Source: Armatimonadota bacterium
GTDB taxonomy: Bacteria; Sysuimicrobiota; Sysuimicrobiia; Sysuimicrobiales; Sysuimicrobiaceae
Length of the DNA: 64,000 bases
Reading direction: 5' to 3'
Assembly: GCA_025059775.1 (NCBI GenBank)
Contig: JANXCW010000009.1
Span: 1 to 64,000, forward strand
A program made the translations under genes and the position numbers. The notes under the pieces are model-generated. The model had not been told where the DNA came from. It searched no databases and saw nothing but the letters and a program-made list of their open reading frames with translations. Shown in pieces: positions 40,847 through 50,751 of the stretch (position 1 is the stretch's first letter; every line of letters begins with the position of its first letter).

Positions 40847-41821
40847 TCACCTCCGGCGTCCACCCCGCATCTCCACCAGCCCCCTGGGCGCCAGGAAAGC
40901 CGCCAACACCAGCAACACCCCGAGGAAGAACTGCCAGTACGGCGTGGCCCGAGGGACCAGGAACGCCAGGGTTTTTATCACCACGGCCCCCACCAGGGGC
41001 CCCACGAACCGCTCCGGCCCCCCCAGCACCACCATGAGGGCCGCTTCCGCGGAGCTCTGCCATCCCGCCACCTTGGGGAACATGCTCCCGTGGTGGAAGA
41101 CAAACAGAGCCCCGGCAAGTCCCGCGAGTCCACCCGAGAGGGTAAACGCCGCCCACTGTACCCGCCGCACGGGAATCCCCACGGCCTCCGCCCGATGCGG
41201 GCTATCCCGTACGGCCTTCAGGGCTGCGCCGAAGGGAGACGCACACACCCGCCACAGCCCCCAGAGGGCCAGCCCCACCACCAGCAGCACGAGGTAGTAG
41301 TACACCACGGGATCGGTCCAGGGCGCCGGCGGGAAGACATCCGTGAGGCCGTCGTCGCCGCCCGTCAACTCCTTCCACTTCCAGAACACCGTGTACAGGA
41401 GCTGGCCGAAGGCCAAGGTGAGCATGACGAAGTAGGCTCCCGCAAGCCGGACGCAGAAGTACCCGATCCCCGCGGCCGCGAGGGCCGCCACTACCGTTCC
41501 CACCCCCACGGTGGCGAACCAGGGAATCCCGAGACGTTTCACGAGAATCCCCGCCACGTACCCGCCGACCCCGAAGAAAGCCGCATGCCCGAGGCTGAGC
41601 ATACCGCCGTATCCCACCAGGAGGTTGAGGCTTGCGGCGAGGAGGCACGCGAGCAGCACGTCCACGGCCTGGACCACGTAGGGGGAGGGAAGGAGGAGGG
41701 GGAAGGCGGACAGTCCGCCAATCGCCATCATCCCGATGAGGAGCCGTTCCCAGGCCCTCAGCCGTGCGGCCGCGAGCGTCTGCACGCCCCACAGGCGTTT
41801 GACCTCCACGGCTCCGCCCAC
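40847..41821 (-). CDS. livM: Branched-chain amino acid-type ABC permease LivM
   Basis: 324 residues from GTG 41821 (a GTG four codons later is possible). It has eight to ten membrane helices and the family blocks LLVGYGGMLSLGHAAFFGVGGYVAG, GAYFVMLTLAFGQLLY, ALKAVRDSPHRAEAVGI (cytoplasmic EAA-like loop) and GLAGLAGALFVFHHGSMFP. It follows livH by three bases. Confidence 0.93.
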   Translation of the reverse strand: MGGAVEVKRLWGVQTLAAARLRAWERLLIGMMAIGGLSAFPLLLPSPYVVQAVDVLLACLLAASLNLLVGYGGMLSLGHAAFFGVGGYVAGILVKRLGIPWFATVGVGTVVAALAAAGIGYFCVRLAGAYFVMLTLAFGQLLYTVFWKWKELTGGDDGLTDVFPPAPWTDPVVYYYLVLLVVGLALWGLWRVCASPFGAALKAVRDSPHRAEAVGIPVRRVQWAAFTLSGGLAGLAGALFVFHHGSMFPKVAGWQSSAEAALMVVLGGPERFVGPLVGAVVIKTLAFLVPRATPYWQFFLGVLLVLAAFLAPRGLVEMRGGRRR

Positions 41822-41824
41822 CCC

Positions 41825-42694
41825 TCAGTCCACCCCGAAAAGCCCTTTGGGCCGCACCATGAGCACCAGGGCCATGAGGGCGAAGACGAAGGCGATGGCG
41901 AACTGGGGGAGGACGAGGATACCGAAGGCCTGCGTGAGCCCTACCAGGACCGCGGTGGCCGCGGCACCCAGGATGCTGCCCAGCCCGCCCACCACCACCA
42001 CCACAAAGGCGTCGATCACCGCGCTCACGTCCATTCCCAGGCTTGCCCCGGAGATGGGCACCACCAGGACTCCTGCCAGCCCCGCCAGGGCGGTCCCCAC
42101 CGCGAACACCTGCGTGGCGAGTCGGGATTCATCCACCCCGCACGCGGCCGCCATCTCCCGATCCTGGGCCACGGCCCGCACCAGCCGTCCCCACCGGGTC
42201 CGCTGCACGATCCACCCCAGGGCCAGAGCCACCGATCCACTCACCAGGATCACCACCGCGTAATATCCAGGGAACGTCACCCCTCCGACGGAAACCACAC
42301 CGAACCGCCCCAGGACCGGGATGCTCTTCGGGAACTCGCCCCAGATGTACCGACAGAGGTCGGAGATCATGAAGATCAGTGCCACCATGGGCAGGAGCTG
42401 GACCCGAAGGGGAGCACCGTAGAACCTGCGGATGAGCACACGCTCCAGCACAGCTCCCAGTATCCCCATAAGGGCGGGGATGGTTCCTACGAGGATCCAG
42501 AAGCCCCCTGCCCGGTCCAGGAGGATCTCGCTCAGGGCGTACGCCAGGAACCCCGCGAGCATGAAGAGGGACCCGTGGGCGAGATTGAGGAACCGTGAGA
42601 CGCCGAACACGAGCCACACCCCCGCCGCCAGCAGGAACAGGAAGGAGGCGGAGACCAGGGCACTGATGAACTGCAGGCCCAGGATGGCGTGCAT
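41825..42694 (-). CDS. livH: Branched-chain amino acid-type ABC permease LivH
   Basis: 289 residues, about eight membrane helices. SRFLNLAHGSLFMLAGFLAY, AVAQDREMAAACGVDESRL (the EAA-like loop) and VVVVGGLGSILGAAATAVLVGL are standard LivH blocks. It lies six bases after the end of the broken binding-protein gene and forms the membrane pore with LivM. Confidence 0.93.
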   Translation of the reverse strand: MHAILGLQFISALVSASFLFLLAAGVWLVFGVSRFLNLAHGSLFMLAGFLAYALSEILLDRAGGFWILVGTIPALMGILGAVLERVLIRRFYGAPLRVQLLPMVALIFMISDLCRYIWGEFPKSIPVLGRFGVVSVGGVTFPGYYAVVILVSGSVALALGWIVQRTRWGRLVRAVAQDREMAAACGVDESRLATQVFAVGTALAGLAGVLVVPISGASLGMDVSAVIDAFVVVVVGGLGSILGAAATAVLVGLTQAFGILVLPQFAIAFVFALMALVLMVRPKGLFGVD

Positions 42695-42700
42695 TCCGCG

Positions 42701-43953
42701 CTACCGGCCCAGGGCCCGGAGCCGCTTGATCTGCTCCTCTCCCAACAGGTACTTCTCCCCCTCCACATAATGCGGGTCCGCGAGTCCCGCCCGACCGTAG
42801 GTGGAGTCCCAGGTGAGCCGCCCAAACCACCAGCCCGCAGTGGACTGATTGTCAAAGGGGCGCAGCTTCACCCAGCCGTGGGAGGGGTGGAGGTAGGTCA
42901 TCCCCGGCAGGGCATGGGCCAGGGCCTCCCGGTCCACCCGCTTCGCCTTCTCCAGCCCTGCCTTCAACAGGTACACGGAGGCATACGCGTGCACCGCGGC
43001 TTCCGTGGGCAGGTGGTTCCACCGCCGCCGGTAGGCCTCCACGAAGGCCCGAAGCTCCGGACGCGGAGGCGGATACGGGAGGTCCGAGCCCGTAATAATC
43101 CCCTCCGGGATGTCCTCCCGGCGCAGTCCCGCGCTGTTCCCAGGCATGGCCAGGGTGGGGTGGAGCCCCTGCATCTGCTCGAAGAGCCGGAACGCCTTCG
43201 CCTGCTTCACGAAGGCCTCCCCCGGCAGCGCCACCATTCCCGCAAACAGCAGGGCGTCCGGCTTCTGCCCGAGGACGGCGGTGATGTAGGGGGTGAAGTC
43301 CAGCTGCCCCACGGGGACCCAGTACTGACACCCGGGGAGCACTTCTACGTCCCGGCGGAGGGCCCGAAGGCCGCCCAGGATCTGGGCCGTGCCGCTCCGT
43401 CCGTAGACGAAGTCCACCGCGATGGTGCAGTAGCGGCGGGCCGGCAGCTTCGCGATCATCTCCGCGAAGGCCCGGGTGAAGACCCGCTCGTTCGTAAAGG
43501 TCCGGAAGACGTACGGATGCCCGTCCTTCTCCGTGATCTCCGCGGTGTAGCCCATGTTCACCAGGTACGGGACCCGCATGTCCCGCGCGAGCGGGGAGGC
43601 CGCCAGAACCGTGGCCCCGAAGGAGTGGCCGTGACGGCCACCACCCCCATCCCCACCAGCTCCCGGAACGCCTTCACCCCTTCCTCCCCGGAGGACTTGT
43701 CATCCCGGGTGATGAGCTGCAGCGGTCGGCCCAGCACCCCGCCCTTCGCATTGATCTCCTCCACCGCCAGGGTGGCCCCGTGCTGCCCATGGTGGTGCAC
43801 CGCAAACGCCCCGCTGGCGGAGACGATCTCCCCCACCAGGATGGGCTCCCGTGTCTGGGCCACCGCGCTCCCCACGCGCAGGAGGGGAGCTGTTCCAAAC
43901 CCTAGCACCGCGAGCAGGACGCAAACCGCTATCCACCTCGACATCCGTCGCAT
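42701..43953 (-). pseudogene. Liv-type substrate-binding protein, interrupted by a single-base frameshift
   Basis: Two frames make up one binding protein. The first (from ATG 43953) has a signal peptide (VCVLLAVLGFGTAPLLRVG) and EPILVGEIVSASGAFAVHH through LVGMGVVAVTA. The second, from just after that point, gives SFGATVLAASPLARDMRVPY through YLLGEEQIKRLRALGR. The span is 1253 bases, one short of a multiple of three. Adding one G in the GGCC near 43628-43638 restores VTGHSFGATVL, as expected in the family, and a 417-residue protein. Either the gene is newly broken or the base was lost in sequencing. Intact permeases and ATPases favour an error. Confidence 0.85.
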
Positions 43954-44000
43954 GCTCCCTCGCCTCCTTCCCCTGACGTACTCATACCCCGAGCGAACGA

Positions 44001-44018
44001 CCCAGGAAGCTTCCTGGG
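44001..44018. repeat. Perfect 18-bp palindrome upstream of the Liv operon
   Basis: CCCAGGAAGCTTCCTGGG is its own reverse complement, with no gap, 48 bp before the binding-protein start. An A/T-rich patch that may hold the -10 (TATACAATTCTACAGT, around 44068-44086) lies upstream of it on the minus strand, so a bound protein would block transcription. It is a strong operator candidate. The remaining 43954-44196 gap has no gene. Confidence 0.65.
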
Positions 44019-44196
44019 AACGCACAGATCCACCCCCTTTACCTCAGCCATCCGGTCTGTCTATACAATTCTACAGTACCACCCTACGGAGGGTATCCCC
44101 CTCCGTCAAGCCCTCTGACGCCTGCCGGCCGTGTGACAGGACGAGGTCTCGGAGGTGCTGGGAACCCGCTGGAGCGCCTGTGGGGGGCACCGTTGC

Positions 44197-44271
44197 TGGT
44201 CGGGGCGGCCGGATTTGAACCGGCGACCTTCGGCTCCCAAAGCCGACGCGCTGCCCCTGCGCCACGCCCCG
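44197..44271 (-). tRNA. tRNA-Pro (anticodon UGG)
   Basis: The reverse complement folds with acceptor CGGGGCG/CGCCCCG, anticodon stem TCGGC/GCCGA and loop TTTGGGA, giving anticodon TGG. The T arm contains GGTTCAAATCC, the discriminator is A, and CCA is encoded. Confidence 0.96.
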
Positions 44272-44282
44272 GGGCCGTCCTC

Positions 44283-44312
44283 ACTGTAGCCACCGCCCCT
44301 CGGCGCCGTCAA
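44283..44312 (-). promoter_or_regulatory. Promoter of tRNA-Pro
   Basis: On the minus strand TTGACG (44312-44307), 18 bp, TACAGT (44288-44283), 11 bp before the tRNA. Confidence 0.7.
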
Positions 44313-44381
44313 CGGCCAGGATTTCGCCCCTGCTCCCTCGAACCGCCTGAAAGAGATCCCCGTGGGAGGGAGAGCCAAACC

Positions 44382-46016
44382 GTGTACGGCGATTTCGAGA
44401 CCACGGTGACGGAGATCCTGCAGGCCACCTTCGACTTCTACCCCCTTTGGGCAAGCGGGCTCGGACTCCACGCCTACGACGGGGTAGCCGGGCGGTACGA
44501 CCTGGCCTCCCTGGACGCTCGCCTGCGAGACCTCCGCACCGCGCAGCGGGCGCTGGAGGCGGTGGACCCGAACGCGCTCTCTCCGGAACAGCATCTGGAC
44601 CTACAGGTGCTGCGGGCCGCGGTGGAGAAGGAGCAGTTTGAGATCGCGGAGCTCCGGGAGTTCGAGCGCAATCCCATCCTGTACACCGCTTTCCTCGACA
44701 CGACCCACTACCTCAAGCGCGCCTACGCGCCCCTGGACCAACGCCTGGAGCGCCTGGCGGAGTACCAACGCCAGGTGCCCGGTCTCCTTGAGACGGCCCG
44801 GCGGAACCTGGTGGGGCCCTGCGCGAGGCCGCACGTACAGGTGGCCATGGAGATCTTCGAGGGGATGCTGCGCTACCTGGAGCACAACCTCCCGAGGGCA
44901 GCCGCGGGAGCCTCCCCCGCCGTCCGTTCCCGACTGCTGGAGGCCAACGCCCAGGCCGCGGCCGCGGTCCGGGCCTTTCTGGGATTCCTCCAGGAAGAAG
45001 TCCTGCCGAAGGCTACGGAGGCATTCGCCCTGGGAGCTCCCCTCTACCGCCGGATGCTGTGGGTGGGAGAACGGCTGGACCTGGATCTTCAGGCCCTCCG
45101 GGAGATCGGCGAGCAGGAACTCCTCCGGCTGCGCGAGGCTGTTGAGGAAGCGGGCCGCCGTCTCGCCCCAGGGCGCTCCCCGGCGGAAGTGGTGCGGATG
45201 CTGGCTGAGGAGCATCCCTCCGAGGAGGAGCTGCTCCCTCTCGTGCGTGCCCTGGTGGAGGAGCTCCGGGCCTTTCTGGAGGAGCGGGATGTGGTGACGC
45301 TCCCTGTAGGAGACCGTCTGCACGTGGAGCCCACCCCGCCGTTTTTGCGCTGGGCCTTCGCCCTCATGGACACCGCGGGCCCTTTCGAGGAGACCAGCAC
45401 GGATTCTTACTATTACCTCACCCTCCCGGAGGCGGACTGGTCTCCGCAGCAGAAGGAGGAGTGGATGCGGCGGTTCGACCCGTACACCCTGCGGAACACC
45501 ACCGTGCACGAGGTCTATCCCGGGCACTACGTCCACTTCCTGCACCTGCGCCGCCTGTCCAGCAGGGTCCGGAGGGTGTTCCACGCGTACTCCTTCGTGG
45601 AGGGGTGGGCGCACTACGCGGAGGAGATGCTGGTAGAGCAGGGATACGGAGGGGAAAAGCTTCGGCTCGCGCAGCTCCTGGACGCCCTGCTGCGTGCCGT
45701 GCGGCTCGTGGTGAGCATCGGGATGCACACGGAGGGAATGACGGTGGCTCAGGCGGTGCGGAGGTTTAGGGAAGACGCGTATCTCGAGCCTCTCCCGGCC
45801 TACTGGGAAGCTCAGCGGGGGACCTTCGATCCCGGTTACCTGAACTACACCCTCGGCAAGCTCATGCTCCACAAGCTGCGGCGGGACTACGAGTCCGAAC
45901 GCGGAGGAGCCTTCCGGCTACGGGAGTTCCACGACCGGTTGCTTCAGCTGGGTGCCCCGCCGATCCCAGTGGCCCGTCAGGCCCTGCTCCGAAACCCGGG
46001 GGGATCACTCCTCTGA
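44382..46016 (+). CDS. DUF885-family zinc metallopeptidase-like protein
   Basis: 544 residues from GTG 44382, after GGGAGGGAGAG. The zinc motif appears as H376-EVYPG-H382 (HExxxGH) with TTVHEVYPGHYVHFL, followed by SFVEGWAHYAEEMLVEQGY about 30 residues later, where the Glu is probably the third ligand. DTAGPFEETSTDSYYYL and FDPGYLNYTLGKLML are further family blocks. Helical, no signal peptide, so cytoplasmic. The family resembles M2/M3/M32-type carboxypeptidases and dipeptidases; the substrate is unknown. Confidence 0.92.
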   Translation: MYGDFETTVTEILQATFDFYPLWASGLGLHAYDGVAGRYDLASLDARLRDLRTAQRALEAVDPNALSPEQHLDLQVLRAAVEKEQFEIAELREFERNPILYTAFLDTTHYLKRAYAPLDQRLERLAEYQRQVPGLLETARRNLVGPCARPHVQVAMEIFEGMLRYLEHNLPRAAAGASPAVRSRLLEANAQAAAAVRAFLGFLQEEVLPKATEAFALGAPLYRRMLWVGERLDLDLQALREIGEQELLRLREAVEEAGRRLAPGRSPAEVVRMLAEEHPSEEELLPLVRALVEELRAFLEERDVVTLPVGDRLHVEPTPPFLRWAFALMDTAGPFEETSTDSYYYLTLPEADWSPQQKEEWMRRFDPYTLRNTTVHEVYPGHYVHFLHLRRLSSRVRRVFHAYSFVEGWAHYAEEMLVEQGYGGEKLRLAQLLDALLRAVRLVVSIGMHTEGMTVAQAVRRFREDAYLEPLPAYWEAQRGTFDPGYLNYTLGKLMLHKLRRDYESERGGAFRLREFHDRLLQLGAPPIPVARQALLRNPGGSLL

Positions 46017-46700
46017 GGGAGGGGGTTTGCGGGCCGCGGCCCGGGCCCTGGCCTCCTCGAGGATCCGGCGCCGCTCCGCCGCCCGTGGATCTTCCTCCCC
46101 GGGGTTTGCCGCGGCCGTCTCCGGCGTCCGGACCGATGCCGCGGGAGCGGCCGGGGCCTCCGTCTTAGCCTGCGACCGGGCCTCCCGGGCGAGCTCCGTG
46201 GTGCGCTGCATGGCGGTGGTGTCGCCCAGCCACTCCAGCCGCATGAACCGCTCCAGCCGGTCCTGAACCTCCCGCAGCTTCTCAGCGTCGGAGCGGGCCT
46301 CCTGGGCCAAGGCCTTGTCCAGCCGGTAGCTCACCAGCCGCTGCCCGTCCGTGAGGTGCACGAGGGGGTGTCCCTTGGAGTCCTCGTACACGAGGATGCG
46401 CGCCTGGATTCCCAATTTGCGGGCGATGGGCGCCACCTGGTCGTGGACCCATTGCAGGTGGGGCGGGAGCATGCGGTTTCGGCCGGGATCCAGGGTCTCG
46501 GCCACCGTCTGGTCCGCGAGGGGGTTCTCGAACCGGGGCTGCACCCGGCCGCGCCGCTGCTGGGCCTTCCGCCGGGCCTCCGCCAGCTCCTCCCGAATGT
46601 CCATGCCCGCCACCACGAAGGAGAAGAGATAGATCAGGAAGACCGCGAAGGTCAGGGCCCAGTAGTTCCAGAAGGGATTGTCGAAGAACGCCCGCTCCAT
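46005..46700 (-). CDS. Membrane-anchored cytoplasmic protein of unknown function
   Basis: 231 residues. One N-terminal helix (NYWALTFAVFLIYLFSFVVAG, about 12-32) is followed by a charged, largely helical cytoplasmic region. A middle segment (MLPPHLQWVHDQVAPIARKLGIQARILVYEDSKGHPLVHLTDG) looks like a folded domain. The tail is Ala/Pro/Glu-rich and ends in a long basic helix. No family recognised. It ends the amidase-MBL-rph-rdgB operon and overlaps the convergent DUF885 gene by 12 bp. Confidence 0.75.
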   Translation of the reverse strand: MERAFFDNPFWNYWALTFAVFLIYLFSFVVAGMDIREELAEARRKAQQRRGRVQPRFENPLADQTVAETLDPGRNRMLPPHLQWVHDQVAPIARKLGIQARILVYEDSKGHPLVHLTDGQRLVSYRLDKALAQEARSDAEKLREVQDRLERFMRLEWLGDTTAMQRTTELAREARSQAKTEAPAAPAASVRTPETAAANPGEEDPRAAERRRILEEARARAAARKPPPSEE

Positions 46701-46736
46701 CGTTCCCTCCCTACGCCAGCTCCGGGTAGGATGGTA

Positions 46737-47333
46737 TCATCCCGCGAGGCTCCTGAGGAACTCGCGGGCCCTCGCCATGGCCTTTCCCCGGTGGCTGATG
46801 CGATCCTTCTCGTGGGGCTCCAGCTCCGCCACCGTCCGCCCCAGGTCCGGCACGTAGAAGATGGGGTCGTAGCCGAATCCCTCGCTCCCCCGGGGTGCGA
46901 GGGCGATTCTTCCCTCGCACGTCCCCTCGAACGTCCGCACGGTCCCGTCTGGCAGCGCCACGGCCACCACCGCCCGGTAGCGGGCGGTGCGCCGCTCCCA
47001 GGGCACTCCCGCAAGCCGCCGCAGGATCTCCGCGTTGCGTTCCGCGTCCGTGGCGTTCTCTCCCAGCAGTCGCGCGGAGTAGACGCCGGGATCGCCACCC
47101 AGGGCATCCACCTCGAGCCCCGAATCGTCCGCGAGGGCGATCTCCCCCGTGGCCTGGGCCACGGCGAGGGCCTTGCGCACCGCGTTCTCCGCATAGGTGC
47201 TGCCCTCCTCCGGTACCGGCGGAAGGTGCGGATAGTCCCGGAGAGATCGAACCTGAAAGGGGAGATCCTCCAGCAGACGGGCAAGCTCCCGGAGCTTCCC
47301 CTCGTTGCGGGTGGCCACCACGAGGGTCCTCAT
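46737..47333 (-). CDS. rdgB: XTP/dITP pyrophosphatase (RdgB/HAM1)
   Basis: 198 residues from ATG 47333, overlapping the rph stop. [74 protein letters not shown] and [11 protein letters not shown] are diagnostic. It hydrolyses dITP and XTP to monophosphates and so keeps damaged purines out of DNA and RNA. The rph-rdgB pairing is common in bacteria. Confidence 0.96.
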   Translation of the reverse strand: MRTLVVATRNEGKLRELARLLEDLPFQVRSLRDYPHLPPVPEEGSTYAENAVRKALAVAQATGEIALADDSGLEVDALGGDPGVYSARLLGENATDAERNAEILRRLAGVPWERRTARYRAVVAVALPDGTVRTFEGTCEGRIALAPRGSEGFGYDPIFYVPDLGRTVAELEPHEKDRISHRGKAMARAREFLRSLAG

Positions 47334-48067
47334 CCGCCCCGTTCCTGGAGGACGGCCTTCTGTACCTCCACCAATCTTCGGATCCCGGCCTCCCCCAGGG
47401 CTAGGAGAAGGTCCAGCTCCTCCCGCCGGAACGGCCGGCCTTCCGCGGTCCCCTGGATCTCCACCAGCTCGCCGGTCTCCGTCATCACCAGGTTCATGTC
47501 CACCTGGGCCCGGACGTCCTCCTCGTAGCTGAGGTCCAGCATGGGGATCCCATCCACGATCCCCACGCTGGTGGCGGCCACGAAGGCCCGCACGGGCCAG
47601 GCATCCAGCGCCTGGGTGCGGTACAGGAGCGAGAGGGCGTCCACCAGAGCCACGAACCCGCCAGTGATGGCGGCGGTCCGGGTTCCTCCGTCCGCCTGGA
47701 TCACATCGCAGTCCAGCCAGATGGTGCGCTCTCCGAGCTTCTTCAGATCCACGGCCGCCCGCAGGGATCGACCGATCATCCGCTGGATCTCCGCGGCCCG
47801 GCCTCCCGGCTTTCCGCCCTCCCGAGGCGTGCGCTCCCGGGTGGAACGGGGGAGCATTCCGTACTCCGCGGTGATCCACCCGGAGCCGGAGCCCCGCAGC
47901 CACACCGGCACCCGTTCCTCCACGGTGGCGGTGCACACCACCCGGGTTTCTCCCAGCTGGATGAGCACGGATCCCTCCGCATGCCTGATGTAGTTCCGGG
48001 TGATGCGCACGGAGCGGAGTTCGCTGGGGGCGCGGCCATCCGCCCGCCGGATCACGGACTCCCGCAT
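47330..48067 (-). CDS. rph: Ribonuclease PH
   Basis: 245 residues from ATG 48067 after [100 protein letters not shown] and [19 protein letters not shown] are standard. It trims the 3' ends of tRNA precursors by phosphorolysis. Its 5' end overlaps the MBL gene by 16 bp. Confidence 0.97.
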   Translation of the reverse strand: MRESVIRRADGRAPSELRSVRITRNYIRHAEGSVLIQLGETRVVCTATVEERVPVWLRGSGSGWITAEYGMLPRSTRERTPREGGKPGGRAAEIQRMIGRSLRAAVDLKKLGERTIWLDCDVIQADGGTRTAAITGGFVALVDALSLLYRTQALDAWPVRAFVAATSVGIVDGIPMLDLSYEEDVRAQVDMNLVMTETGELVEIQGTAEGRPFRREELDLLLALGEAGIRRLVEVQKAVLQERGG

Positions 48068-48831
48068 GGCGCCTCCCAATCCACCTCGTAGGTATGCAGC
48101 TCCTCTGCGCACGCGGTCCGGGGAAAAACCGCCCGTGCCGCGCGGGCCATCTGTTCGGGATCCACGGTGGGGAAGAAGTGGCTGAGGAGCAGTCTGCGCA
48201 CCCGGGCGGAGGTGGCCAGCTCTCCCGCCAAGCGGGGCGTGAGGTGTCCCACCTCCCAGGCCACCTCCTCCATGCCGTCGGGGAAGGTGCACTCCGCCAC
48301 CAGTAGATCCGCTCCCCGGCAGAGGGCCACCACGCCCTCATCGAAGGCGGTATCCGCGGTATAGGCCAGCACCCCACGGGTCCCCTCCAGGCGGACCGCG
48401 TAGGTCTCCAAGGGGTGACGGGTCCGCGCGAACTGGACCCGGAATCCGCAGAACTCCACCTCTTCCCCCGGAGCGATCCGCCGCAAGTCGAACACCCGGA
48501 GGCCCCGCTCTGACTGCATGGCATACGCGAGGTAGCGCTCCGCATCCGTCGGTCCGAAGGTGGTCAGCTGCCCAGTCCAGCGCTCGGGCGGAAAGCAGCT
48601 CCACTCCAGGGCCAACCGCAGGGCGGGGACGTCCGCCACGTGGTCGGGGTGCAGGTGGGTGAGGATGAGCCCGTGGAGGCCGTAGATGTCCATCCGCGCC
48701 AGCAACCGCGAGAGCACCCCGTGGCCACAGTCCAGGAGGATCCGGCGCCCATCCTCCTCCACCAGGTACCCGGAGCAGGCGCCGCCCGCGGGTGGAAAAC
48801 CTCCCCAGCGTCCCAGGACCGTAACCCGCAT
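48052..48831 (-). CDS. Metallo-beta-lactamase-fold hydrolase (RNase Z-like)
   Basis: 259 residues. [14 protein letters not shown] is the HxHxDH zinc motif; [19 protein letters not shown] and [10 protein letters not shown] provide the other ligands, and the C-terminal [11 protein letters not shown] the last His. It resembles the short RNase Z/YhfI-like group that lacks the exosite arm. The overlap with rph, an enzyme of tRNA 3' processing, fits an RNA role but does not prove it. Confidence 0.9.
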   Translation of the reverse strand: MRVTVLGRWGGFPPAGGACSGYLVEEDGRRILLDCGHGVLSRLLARMDIYGLHGLILTHLHPDHVADVPALRLALEWSCFPPERWTGQLTTFGPTDAERYLAYAMQSERGLRVFDLRRIAPGEEVEFCGFRVQFARTRHPLETYAVRLEGTRGVLAYTADTAFDEGVVALCRGADLLVAECTFPDGMEEVAWEVGHLTPRLAGELATSARVRRLLLSHFFPTVDPEQMARAARAVFPRTACAEELHTYEVDWEAPCGSP

Positions 48832-48865
48832 GCCATTCCCACTCTACCAGGCGTGCCCGTACCCG

Positions 48866-50623
48866 TCACGGTGCCGGAGGGGGCAGGGAGTGCAGGAACC
48901 GCATGATGGCCCGGGCCAGGGCCTGGGCCACCTTCTCCCGGAAATCCGGAGTGCGCAGGAGGGCTTCGTCCACGGGGTTGGTGAGGTAGCCGATCTCCAC
49001 CAGGACCGCGGGGATGGGACTGTCGCGGAGCACCTTGAAGTTCGCGGTACGGATCCCGCGATCCGGAACGCTGAGGCTTCGGCCCAGCTCCTCCTGGACC
49101 AGGATCGCAAGCCGCATCCCATCGGGTTTCAAGTAGTACGTCTCCACTCCCCGAATGACGCTCCGGACGCTGGCGTTCGCGTGAATGCTGACGAACACCG
49201 TAGCTCCCGCCTGCAGGGCGGTGGGAACCCGGGCACCCAGATCCACGGAGACGTCCGTCTCCCGGGTCATCACCACCCGGATTCCCTGACGCTCGAGGAG
49301 CGTCCGGAGCCGGAGGGAGACGTCCAGCACCACGTCCTTCTCCACAAGCCCCGTCACCCCGATGGCGCCGGGATCCGATCCTCCATGGCCGGGGTCGAGG
49401 GCTACCACGTGCCCGGAGGCACGTCCGCGGGAGGTCGGGGCTTCCTGGACCGCGATCACCACCTGGCGTCCCCCGTCCTCCGCGAGGATCCGGTACGGCA
49501 CGGGGGTCCGCCACTGGATCACCACCCGGGTGACCTCTGGGTCCACCTGGAACTGGGCGGCCCGGACCACCTCCACCGGCCCCCCCACCACCAGCTCCTG
49601 CTTGACGGGCACGAATACGCCCGGGAGATCCACCACCAGACGTGGGGGATTCCGCAGGGTAGTTTCCTGGAAGCGTAGGGGTCGGTCCCCCACCACCACG
49701 ATGCGGAACCCGCCCACCTCCCGCACCGCCCGGACCTCCAGGATGCGCGGGGGTTCCTCAGGAGGAGGCCCCGGTGTGGGGGAGGCCTCGGGTGGGGTGG
49801 CGTCCTGCGGGCCCGGGATGGGTTCCCGCGCGGGCGGGGGAGACGAACCCGGCGGCCCTCCGAAGGATCCGCTCCTCGGCCGGAGCAACACCTGTAGATC
49901 AAACCCCGAGCCCGCCCTCACCTCTGCCTCCAGGGGGTCCTCCAGGTCAAGGACCACCCGGGTGATGTACGGTTTAACCTGCAGCTGCCCCACCCGAATC
50001 CGCCGGATCCCGACCTCCCCGATCTCCTGGTCCCGGGTCTCGATCCGCGAGGCCGCGTGGAGGAGATCGAGGACCAAGCGGTCGGGATCCCGCAGCCACG
50101 AGGTCCGGGCCTCCACCGGCCCCGTGGCCTCCACCACCAGCCGCGTACCCGAAAAGGAGCGCTCAAAGACCAGTCGGACCACCTGGGCGGCCACGTGCAG
50201 GGCCTGTTCCCCGGGCTCCCACTTCACCCAGGCCCCCAGGGCCCGGTATACGGACTCCACGGGCACCATCAGACGGTCCTGGAGGACGAAGGGAGCGGCC
50301 GGAAGCCGGTGGAACTCTGCGCCTACGGCGGCAATGGGATCCCCGGCCCGCAGGACCACCGCCTCTCCCCGTCCCCCACGGACCTCTGCCACACGGCGTG
50401 CGGGATCCCAGGTAACCGTGGCCCGGTAAGTGCTGAAGGCCTGGTCCACGGGGGCGAAGACCACCCCCTCCCGCAGGAGTGGGGGTGGGTCGGTGCGTAC
50501 CTCCTCCCCCAGGACCACCAGGCGCAAGGCGCTCTGGCCCAGGGCCGGCGATCCGGAGAGCAGGAGGAGGACAGCGCAGGAGAGCGCGAGCAGGATGGAT
50601 CTGGGAGGCCGATAGGCGACCAT
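48866..50623 (-). CDS. N-acetylmuramoyl-L-alanine amidase with copper-amine-oxidase-N and two AMIN domains
   Basis: 585 residues with a signal peptide (ILLALSCAVLLLLSGSPALG). Order: a copper amine oxidase N-terminal-like domain (about 40-145), one AMIN domain (about 150-245), a Pro-rich linker (about 250-290), a second AMIN domain (about 293-385), and Amidase_3 (about 400-585). The zinc site is seen as VALDPGHGGSDPGAIG, GLVEKDVVLDV and FVSIHANAS, with the catalytic Glu in AVLVEIGYLTN. It cuts the amide between MurNAc and the stem peptide at the septum, a role related to the FtsEX hydrolase at 9-10 kb. Confidence 0.94.
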   Translation of the reverse strand: MVAYRPPRSILLALSCAVLLLLSGSPALGQSALRLVVLGEEVRTDPPPLLREGVVFAPVDQAFSTYRATVTWDPARRVAEVRGGRGEAVVLRAGDPIAAVGAEFHRLPAAPFVLQDRLMVPVESVYRALGAWVKWEPGEQALHVAAQVVRLVFERSFSGTRLVVEATGPVEARTSWLRDPDRLVLDLLHAASRIETRDQEIGEVGIRRIRVGQLQVKPYITRVVLDLEDPLEAEVRAGSGFDLQVLLRPRSGSFGGPPGSSPPPAREPIPGPQDATPPEASPTPGPPPEEPPRILEVRAVREVGGFRIVVVGDRPLRFQETTLRNPPRLVVDLPGVFVPVKQELVVGGPVEVVRAAQFQVDPEVTRVVIQWRTPVPYRILAEDGGRQVVIAVQEAPTSRGRASGHVVALDPGHGGSDPGAIGVTGLVEKDVVLDVSLRLRTLLERQGIRVVMTRETDVSVDLGARVPTALQAGATVFVSIHANASVRSVIRGVETYYLKPDGMRLAILVQEELGRSLSVPDRGIRTANFKVLRDSPIPAVLVEIGYLTNPVDEALLRTPDFREKVAQALARAIMRFLHSLPPPAP

Positions 50624-50708
50624 GGACTGCTACAAGGGCGCTCCCCTCTCCCGGTTCGAGACGGCAGAGCAAAACTCCTGCCGCAAGCTGCGCGATTCAG
50701 AAATTCAG

Positions 50709-50751
50709 GAAAAAAGGAGAAGGGCCCCGGCGGTCCCGGGGCCCTTCTCCT
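50709..50751 (-). terminator. Rho-independent terminator after the ferritin-like gene
   Basis: A perfect 15-bp stem (50716-50730 against 50736-50750; GGAGAAGGGCCCCGG with its complement), 5-base loop, then TTTTTT on the minus strand. The stem begins right at the end of the ferritin-like gene. Confidence 0.93.

Noticed and set aside
39842-42598. A plus-strand open frame of about 900 codons across the Liv operon
   Set aside because: His/Gly/Pro-rich nonsense composition, opposite four intact Liv genes; shadow frame.
50624-50708. A small gene between the ferritin terminator and the amidase
   Set aside because: The only open frame is short, overlaps the terminator and has no ribosome binding site.
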